12,164 nucleotides of DNA from Novosphingobium sp. (GTDB lineage Bacteria; Pseudomonadota; Alphaproteobacteria; Sphingomonadales; Sphingomonadaceae), in the NCBI GenBank assembly GCA_028697875.1, contig JAQVEQ010000084.1:1-12164 (forward strand). The letters are read 5' to 3'. The notes beneath the pieces were generated by a model, which saw nothing but the letters and a program-made list of their open reading frames with translations, was not told the origin of the DNA and did not search any database. Shown piece by piece: positions 7,556 through 12,164 of the stretch (positions are counted from its first letter, which is position 1; the number at the start of each line of letters is the position of its first letter). A program made the position numbers and the translations under genes.

Positions 7556-8545
7556 GTGAGAGCGATGGTCCTGGATGCATTCGGCGGCCCCGAAGTGCTG
7601 CACATGGCGGAAATCGAAAGGCCGGTGGCGTCGCCGGGCAATGTCGTCGTCCAGGTGGCCTATGCCAGCGTCAACCCGGCCGACTGGAAATCCCGCGAAG
7701 GCTGGCTGGCCCGCTATTTCGAGTATCGCTTTCCGTTCGTCGTCGGCTTCGACGCCGCCGGGATCGTGGCCGAAGTGGGCAATGGGGTCGAAGGACTCTC
7801 GGTCGGCGACCGGGTCGTCACGTCGAGCAATCAGGGCATCGGCGAACGCGGTTCCTACGCGCAATTCGTCCGCAGCAAGGCAGAACGGGTCGCCCGGCTG
7901 CCGGATCGCGTGTCGTTCCGCGAGGCGGCAACTCTCCCCACCGCAGGAATGACGGCATGGCAGGCCGTGTTCGATGTGGGCAATGCGGCCCCGGGCATGA
8001 CGGTCGTCGTTAACGGCGGCGCGGGCGGCACAGGCGGCTTCGCGATCCAGCTGGCGAAGATGGCCGGAGCGAAAGTGGCGGCCACATGCAGCCCGCGCAA
8101 TTTCGACTACGTGAAGTCGCTCGGTGCCGACGAGGCGATCGATTACCGCGAAGGCGACGTCTATGCGAAGATCCGCGCATGGGCGCCCGACGGCGTCGAC
8201 CTGGTCGTCGATACCGTCGGCCAGGGGACGTTCGTCGGCGTGGCGGACGTCATGAAACGCGGCGGGATCGTGGCACCGATCGGTACGCTGATCGCGAACG
8301 AACCCACGATCGATCCCGCACGCGCCGAGGCCGCCGGAGTCACGGTCGTACCCACCATGGCCACGCACGAGAATCAGCCGCGCCAGCTCCGCGCGCTTGT
8401 CGAAGCGCTCGCTTCGGGAAAGATAAAGGCACCCGAATATACGGTACTGCCCCTGGCCGAAGCGGGCGAAGCCCACCGCCGCGTGCAGGAAGGCCATGTG
8501 CGCGGCAAGATCCTGCTCGAAGTCGACCAATCGTTGGAGAGGTAA
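7556..8545 (+). CDS. Zinc-independent MDR oxidoreductase (NADPH:quinone reductase-like)
   Basis: This 329-residue medium-chain dehydrogenase/reductase has a GroES-like N-terminal half and a Rossmann C-terminal half. The nucleotide loop is NGGAGGTGG (153-161), and the region after the next strand (ATCSPRN, 176-182) favours NADPH. VVGFDAAG (62-69) stands where zinc alcohol dehydrogenases have their GHE zinc ligands, and no structural-zinc cysteine cluster is present, so it belongs to the zinc-less quinone/enoyl reductase branch. The likely reaction is NADPH-dependent reduction of a quinone or of a conjugated enone or enoyl bond. I chose the GTG at 7556 because AAGGAA precedes it and VRAMVLDAFGGP matches the normal family N-terminus; the upstream in-frame GTG at 7493 has no ribosome binding site. 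It is the first gene of the four-gene plus-strand operon. Confidence 0.9.
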   Translation: MRAMVLDAFGGPEVLHMAEIERPVASPGNVVVQVAYASVNPADWKSREGWLARYFEYRFPFVVGFDAAGIVAEVGNGVEGLSVGDRVVTSSNQGIGERGSYAQFVRSKAERVARLPDRVSFREAATLPTAGMTAWQAVFDVGNAAPGMTVVVNGGAGGTGGFAIQLAKMAGAKVAATCSPRNFDYVKSLGADEAIDYREGDVYAKIRAWAPDGVDLVVDTVGQGTFVGVADVMKRGGIVAPIGTLIANEPTIDPARAEAAGVTVVPTMATHENQPRQLRALVEALASGKIKAPEYTVLPLAEAGEAHRRVQEGHVRGKILLEVDQSLER

Positions 8546-8546
8546 G

Positions 8547-9605
8547 ATGGACCCGAATATCGTTTCCGCCTTTCGTCCGAAGGCCCCGCCCCAGATCATC
8601 GAAAACGCCTATACCGAGGACCAGTACCGGCGCCTGCTGGGCGTGGTGCGCGACAATGGCCCATGGCCGCTGATCCTCGCACACCACTTCAAGAAACCCG
8701 AGGAAGTCATTGCGGCCACATCGGGTTCCGTGCCCGAAGGCGTGCAACTGACGTGGGAGCCGTTCCTCAACCCGAACTTCCGCGGCTACTACGGTGAAGG
8801 CGGCGTATGCCTCTACCCCGAGTTGGAGGACTGCTTCTACAACTCGAAGTTCCTCGATCTCGTCCGCCACTACTACGGCGCGGATTATGCCGTTCCCGAA
8901 ACCTATCTGTTCAACATCCAGGGGCCGACTCCGGCGGGCGGTTCGCCACACCTCGACGGCACCGTGTTTCGCGGCATCGGCATGGAAGACACGCCGCCCT
9001 GGCTGCTCAACACCATGAACAAGTCGCTGCTGTTCCAGCGCTGGCAGGCGAAGAAGGCGCAAGTCATCGCCTGGTACTACAAGGGCGCGATCGGCGGCGG
9101 CTTCCACTACTGGCCCAATGGCCCGGCCGAAGCGCCGGAAACGATCCACGCCCCGATGTGGGGCCGCGCCGTGGTGGTCGAAAACGAGAAGATGTACCAC
9201 ACCGCCGAAGCCTGCGGCCCCTCCTCGATGCGCAAGCCGGAAGGGCTCGACATCGACTCCCTGATCGAGCCCGATCCGGCAACCGAAGGCGGATGGCAGA
9301 TCACCACCAGGGGCAAGGTCATCCTGCGCATCCCCGAACAGGAAATGCGCTTCCTCGTCCACTGGGGTGCCTTGATGTTCGAGGATTACGACGACCTCAA
9401 GCGCACGCTCGATCATCGCGACGACCTGACCCACGAACAGGCCTTCGACATCTTCATCAAGGACCTGAAAGCCCGCAGCATCGCATTCGAAGTGCCGACC
9501 GACCCGATGAACGACGCCGCCTTCATCGGGCTGCTGACACGGGTTTACGACCATGGCCGCCCGGCGATCATGCCGCCCGAGCCAGTCGAACCCATGGCCG
9601 CCTGA
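8547..9605 (+). CDS. Putative Fe(II)/2-oxoglutarate (PhyH-like) oxygenase, paralogue B
   Basis: This 352-residue soluble protein is the paralogue of the product at 1135-2217. The candidate metal ligands are kept: H135-x-D137 (HLDGTVFRG, 135-143) and H218 (KMYHTAEACGP, 215-225). Also kept are LFNIQGP (121-127), HYWPNGPAEAP (187-197), MRFLVHW (267-273) and PTDPM (317-321). Residues near the putative site differ from A (for example MYHTAEA against MMHRGEA, and AWYYKGAIGGGF against TWFSHDPGSGF), which suggests a different substrate or step. The ATG follows the MDR stop codon by one base, and its ribosome binding site GGAGAGG lies inside the end of the MDR gene, so the two are translationally coupled. 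No characterised homologue is recognised; the dioxygenase reading rests on motif spacing only. Confidence 0.72.
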   Translation: MDPNIVSAFRPKAPPQIIENAYTEDQYRRLLGVVRDNGPWPLILAHHFKKPEEVIAATSGSVPEGVQLTWEPFLNPNFRGYYGEGGVCLYPELEDCFYNSKFLDLVRHYYGADYAVPETYLFNIQGPTPAGGSPHLDGTVFRGIGMEDTPPWLLNTMNKSLLFQRWQAKKAQVIAWYYKGAIGGGFHYWPNGPAEAPETIHAPMWGRAVVVENEKMYHTAEACGPSSMRKPEGLDIDSLIEPDPATEGGWQITTRGKVILRIPEQEMRFLVHWGALMFEDYDDLKRTLDHRDDLTHEQAFDIFIKDLKARSIAFEVPTDPMNDAAFIGLLTRVYDHGRPAIMPPEPVEPMAA

Positions 9606-9640
9606 CGGGCAAGCGCAAACGGCCATCCGGAAAAGACGAA

Positions 9641-9681
9641 GCCGCCCTCGTATCACCCAAATGGGTTATGCGAGGGTCGGC
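9641..9681 (+). other. Long hairpin inside the MDR-oxygenase-LLM operon
   Basis: GCCG-CCCTCG (9641-9650) pairs with CGAGGG-T-CGGC (9671-9681) with one bulged T. Inside, ACCC-AAAT-GGGT forms a tip stem, with partly paired TATC/TATG between. No T-run follows, so simple intrinsic termination is unlikely; transcript stabilisation, RNA processing or partial attenuation before the flavin monooxygenase gene are options. The rest of the 135-base gap shows nothing else clear. Confidence 0.55.
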
Positions 9682-9740
9682 TCATCCGCGTATTGCTTGC
9701 GCATTACAAACAAGGCCATGAGGCCGGGGAGAGCGAAACG

Positions 9741-10907
9741 ATGAAATTCTCGATCATTTACGAAGCGCAGATGGTGGATATCTCGCGCGAGAACGAACAG
9801 GCCGTGTTCCACCAAATCGTCGAACAGTCGAAGCTGGCCGAAGAGATGGGCTTCGACGTCATCTGGTGCGTCGAACACACCGCGCTGACCCGCTATGCCC
9901 ACATGTCGGCGCCGGAAACCTTCCTCGCCTTCCTTGCCGGCCAGACCAGCCGGATCGGCATCGGCCACGGCGTCGTCTGCCTGCCGCCCGCGATGAACCA
10001 TCCGGTCAAGGTGGCGGAACGCATCGCCACGCTCGACATCCTCTCCAAGGGCCGCGTCCATTTCGGCATGGGCAAGGGCGGCACGCAGCAGGAAGCCGGC
10101 ACTTTCGGCTACGACCTCGAAGAACTGCAGCCGATGATCGACGAGAGCATGTATCTCATCCCCAAGATCCTCAAGGACGGGGAAGTCGAACATAACGGCA
10201 CCTATGTGCAGATCCCGAAGCGCCCGATCCACCCGAGCCCGATGCAGGACCCGCATCCCCCGATCTACATGGCCTGCACCAAGGTCGACACGCTCAAGAC
10301 CGCCGGGGCGCGTGGCATCGGCGCGCTCGTGCTCGGCTTTGCCGGGCCGGACAGCATTGCGGAAAAGAACGCGATCTATCGCGAGTATTTCAAGAACCGC
10401 AAAGCCGAAGACCAGGTCGGTTTCCGCCCGACCGAACACCTGGCCGCGCTGTGCCCGGCAGTCGTCCTGGACGACCGGACCACGGCACGCAAGATCGGCC
10501 TGCGCGGCCAGCGCTTCTTCGTTGAATCGCTCGGCTACTGGTATTCGGGCGGCCCCGAACCGGTGATCGACGATCTCATCTCCGACGAGGAAAACGAAGC
10601 GGCCCTGCGGCAGGAAAAGGAAGCGATCGTCGCCTGGCTGTCCGAAGAAAAGATCGAAGCCCAGTTGCACCACACCGAGTCCTTCGAAGTCGCGGAAGAT
10701 TCCTACGGCAATCCCGACGATTGCATCCGCTACGTCACGCGCCTGCGCAATGCCGGGGCGGACGAGATCCTTTTCATGTTCCAGATGGGCGGGATCCCGC
10801 ACGACGTGATCATGGAGACGATCCGCAACATCGGCGAAAAGGTCATCCCGCATTTCCGCGGGCAGAAGGCCGAACAGAAGCAGGCGGAAACCGCCGGGGC
10901 TGGCTGA
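9741..10907 (+). CDS. LLM-class (luciferase-like) flavin-dependent monooxygenase
   Basis: This 388-residue protein has the luciferase-like TIM-barrel pattern: MKFSIIYEAQ (1-10), the strand-end CVEHTAL (43-49), and the family block HPVKVAERIATLD (87-99) followed by LSKGRVHFGMGKGG (101-114). Such enzymes use reduced FMN (or F420 in some phyla) with O2 to hydroxylate, desulfonate or perform Baeyer-Villiger oxidation. FMN is assumed here because sphingomonads generally lack F420. No flavin reductase gene is in the window, so reduced flavin must come from elsewhere. A start at 9741 is supported by GGGGAGAG about 7 bases upstream and the typical N-terminus. The C-terminal tail (374-388) is charged and poor in structure. 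It is the third gene of the operon, 135 bases after oxygenase B. Substrate unknown. Confidence 0.9.
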   Translation: MKFSIIYEAQMVDISRENEQAVFHQIVEQSKLAEEMGFDVIWCVEHTALTRYAHMSAPETFLAFLAGQTSRIGIGHGVVCLPPAMNHPVKVAERIATLDILSKGRVHFGMGKGGTQQEAGTFGYDLEELQPMIDESMYLIPKILKDGEVEHNGTYVQIPKRPIHPSPMQDPHPPIYMACTKVDTLKTAGARGIGALVLGFAGPDSIAEKNAIYREYFKNRKAEDQVGFRPTEHLAALCPAVVLDDRTTARKIGLRGQRFFVESLGYWYSGGPEPVIDDLISDEENEAALRQEKEAIVAWLSEEKIEAQLHHTESFEVAEDSYGNPDDCIRYVTRLRNAGADEILFMFQMGGIPHDVIMETIRNIGEKVIPHFRGQKAEQKQAETAGAG

Positions 10908-10936
10908 ACGCCCCATAATGCGCTTAAGAACTGGGG

Positions 10937-12025
10937 ATGGATGCCAGGGTCGATCCCCAATTCTCCGAATTGCTCGTTCGCCTTTACGGCGAACTGGATG
11001 GCGAGCGCCCATGGGATGCCTTTCTTGAGGCGCTCGCCAAGTGGCTCGACGCGACTTACGCTACGCTGATCATCACCGCTCCGGGGACCCGGCTGCCGGG
11101 CACCTTCGTCACTCCCGGCGCCAACCCCCGGTATAGCGCCAGCTACATCGAATCGTTCTTTGCCGACGACCCTTTCCGCGACCTGCCGGAAGGCAAGGTC
11201 ACGTCGTTCAGCGAGTTCATCAACCAGCAGGCGGCGGAAGACTACGCAGCCTATCGCGATTACCTTGCCCTGGCCGCAGGCGAACAGGTGCTCGCCGTCG
11301 ACCTGCGTTTCGACGGTCGCTTCGAGGCGCGCTTCCGCGTGACGCGCGACAAGGCCCTCCCCGACTTCACGGCCGAGGAACGCACCGCGCTCCAGACGCT
11401 GGTTCCCCACTTGCGCATCGCGGTGACCCTGTTCGAGAAGCTGCAACTCGCCGGCGCCGAACACGGCGTGTTCCACAGCGCGACCGAAGGACTCGGGCTT
11501 GCCCTGCTCGTGCTCGACCGGAACCACCGCATCGTCAGCAGCAACGCGGTGGCGGAACGCTTTCTCAACGAGGGCGAAGGCGTGCGGCGGGCCGGCGAAT
11601 GCCTGGCGTTCGACGCCGCGGAGCCGAGAAAGACGGTCGACAACCTGCTGGCCGAACCGGGAAAGCGGGACAAAGTCACCCGGTTCCGCATCCCGCGACC
11701 GGAACGGGGCGACCTGATCGCCACTGCGCGCGCGCTGGATCTTCCAGCCATCCATTCCGGGACCGGGGCTCTCGCCCTGTTCCTCGCCCTCCCCGGCGAG
11801 GAGCCGCCGCTGGAACCGGAAACGGTGCGCGAACTGTTCGGCCTGACAATGGCCGAGGCGCGCCTTGCCGTCGTCCTCGCGCAGGGGCTCTCCCTGGTCG
11901 AGGCGGCGCAGCGTCTCGGCATTACGCACAATACGGCCAAGACGCAGTTGCGTGCCATCTTCGCAAAGACCGGCGCGCGCCGCCAATCGCAGCTCGTCGG
12001 CATCCTGGCCGCGACCGGGGCCTGA
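10937..12025 (+). CDS. LuxR-type transcriptional regulator with PAS-like sensor region
   Basis: This 362-residue protein ends in a LuxR/GerE-type helix-turn-helix (about 303-357): LTMAEARLA, then VEAAQRLGITHNTAKTQLRA as the DNA-contacting helices, then FAKTGARRQSQLV. It differs from the consensus LTxRExEV in having MAEARLA. Residues about 185-285 (LGLALLVLDRNHRIVSSNAVAERFL and after) look PAS-like, and the N-terminal 180 residues are an unassigned, probably ligand- or partner-sensing region; there are no membrane segments and no receiver-domain aspartate pattern. The ATG at 10937 is the only normal start, as an in-frame TAA lies at 10925. Its ribosome binding site is weak (only GGGG touching the ATG), which fits low expression. 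It lies 29 bases after the monooxygenase gene and is the likely local regulator, possibly autoregulated. Confidence 0.85.
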   Translation: MDARVDPQFSELLVRLYGELDGERPWDAFLEALAKWLDATYATLIITAPGTRLPGTFVTPGANPRYSASYIESFFADDPFRDLPEGKVTSFSEFINQQAAEDYAAYRDYLALAAGEQVLAVDLRFDGRFEARFRVTRDKALPDFTAEERTALQTLVPHLRIAVTLFEKLQLAGAEHGVFHSATEGLGLALLVLDRNHRIVSSNAVAERFLNEGEGVRRAGECLAFDAAEPRKTVDNLLAEPGKRDKVTRFRIPRPERGDLIATARALDLPAIHSGTGALALFLALPGEEPPLEPETVRELFGLTMAEARLAVVLAQGLSLVEAAQRLGITHNTAKTQLRAIFAKTGARRQSQLVGILAATGA

Positions 12026-12042
12026 CCCGCAGACCACCCCTA

Positions 12043-12164
12043 GAGTCTTTCTGCTTGTAAATGAATCGAGGGGATTCCCGGCGGCCGGATTTTGTGATTC
12101 AAGCTGGCTACTGGTTTGGAGGCCAGCATGGATGAGGCCATATTCGGCGGATTTGCGGGATTTG
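12043..12164 (+). mobile_element. Possible left end of an insertion sequence (IS5-like), cut by window edge
   Basis: Seventeen bases after the regulator stop, the text changes character. A TA (12041-12042) is followed by GAGTCTTTCTGCTTG and an A+T-richer leader with no gene, then a strong ribosome binding site and a new open frame. This layout, a short non-coding end before a transposase-like start, resembles left ends of IS5-family elements with TA or CTAG target duplication. The other end is outside the window, so inverted repeats cannot be checked. An ordinary intergenic region is the alternative. Confidence 0.3.
12128..12164 (+). CDS. Start of an unidentified gene (12 codons, runs off right edge)
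   Basis: An ATG with TTGGAGG ending about 5 bases upstream opens a frame reading MDEAIFGGFAGF before the window ends. The ribosome binding site is better than that of the neighbouring regulator. The product cannot be identified from twelve residues; a transposase is the guess from the preceding sequence. Confidence 0.45.
   Translation, partial: MDEAIFGGFAGF

Noticed and set aside
8340..9656. A 438-codon minus-strand open frame over the MDR end and oxygenase B
   Set aside because: It is an antisense shadow, with composition typical of such frames; oxygenase B is supported by its paralogue and ribosome binding site.
9666..12037. Two long minus-strand open frames (about 448 and 435 codons) over the LLM and LuxR-type genes
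   Set aside because: They overlap each other, lack motifs, and lie opposite genes with clear family signatures.
1..12164. CRISPR array, tRNA or rRNA gene, prophage or toxin-antitoxin system
   Set aside because: No regularly spaced repeats, cloverleaf-like segments, rRNA signatures or phage genes were seen; the window is filled by metabolic genes.

Overview
The window is a GC-rich catabolic gene cluster that most resembles DNA from a sphingomonad-type alphaproteobacterium (Novosphingobium, Sphingobium or Sphingomonas). The evidence is a TonB-dependent outer-membrane receptor beside tightly packed oxidoreductase genes, alphaproteobacterial-looking proteins and GGAG-type ribosome binding sites. 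The genus is an inference; no rRNA or other marker gene is present.

Layout, left to right. (1) On the minus strand, a gene for a putative Fe(II)/2-oxoglutarate-type oxygenase (A, 1135-2217) is followed after 51 bases by the start of a TonB-dependent receptor gene (1-1083) that runs off the left edge. (2) A 295-base divergent region (2218-2512) separates this unit from a plus-strand gene for a Baeyer-Villiger monooxygenase of the 4-hydroxyacetophenone-monooxygenase size class (2513-4444). Two hairpins follow it (4454-4526). (3) A converging minus-strand operon (7327 down to 4574) encodes an HSL-type esterase/lactonase, a short-chain dehydrogenase resembling the dehydrogenase domain of multifunctional enzyme type 2, and a second short-chain dehydrogenase. 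(4) A 228-base divergent region (7328-7555) leads into a plus-strand operon (7556-12025). It encodes a zinc-less quinone-oxidoreductase-like MDR enzyme, oxygenase B (a paralogue of A), a luciferase-like flavin monooxygenase and a LuxR-type regulator with a PAS-like middle region. (5) The last 120 bases may be the left end of an insertion sequence and the start of its gene.

How it may work together (inference): the receptor imports a hydrophobic substrate; hydroxylation by A, B or the flavin monooxygenase and alcohol oxidation by the dehydrogenases yield a ketone; the Baeyer-Villiger enzyme turns the ketone into an ester or lactone; the HSL-type hydrolase opens it; the MDR enzyme could reduce a conjugated enone. 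The LuxR-type protein is the only regulator visible. The substrate cannot be read from the sequence; a cyclic or aryl ketone, terpenoid or steroid-like compound would fit. The two paralogous oxygenase-like proteins, one in each of two separate transcription units, are the least explained and most interesting part.
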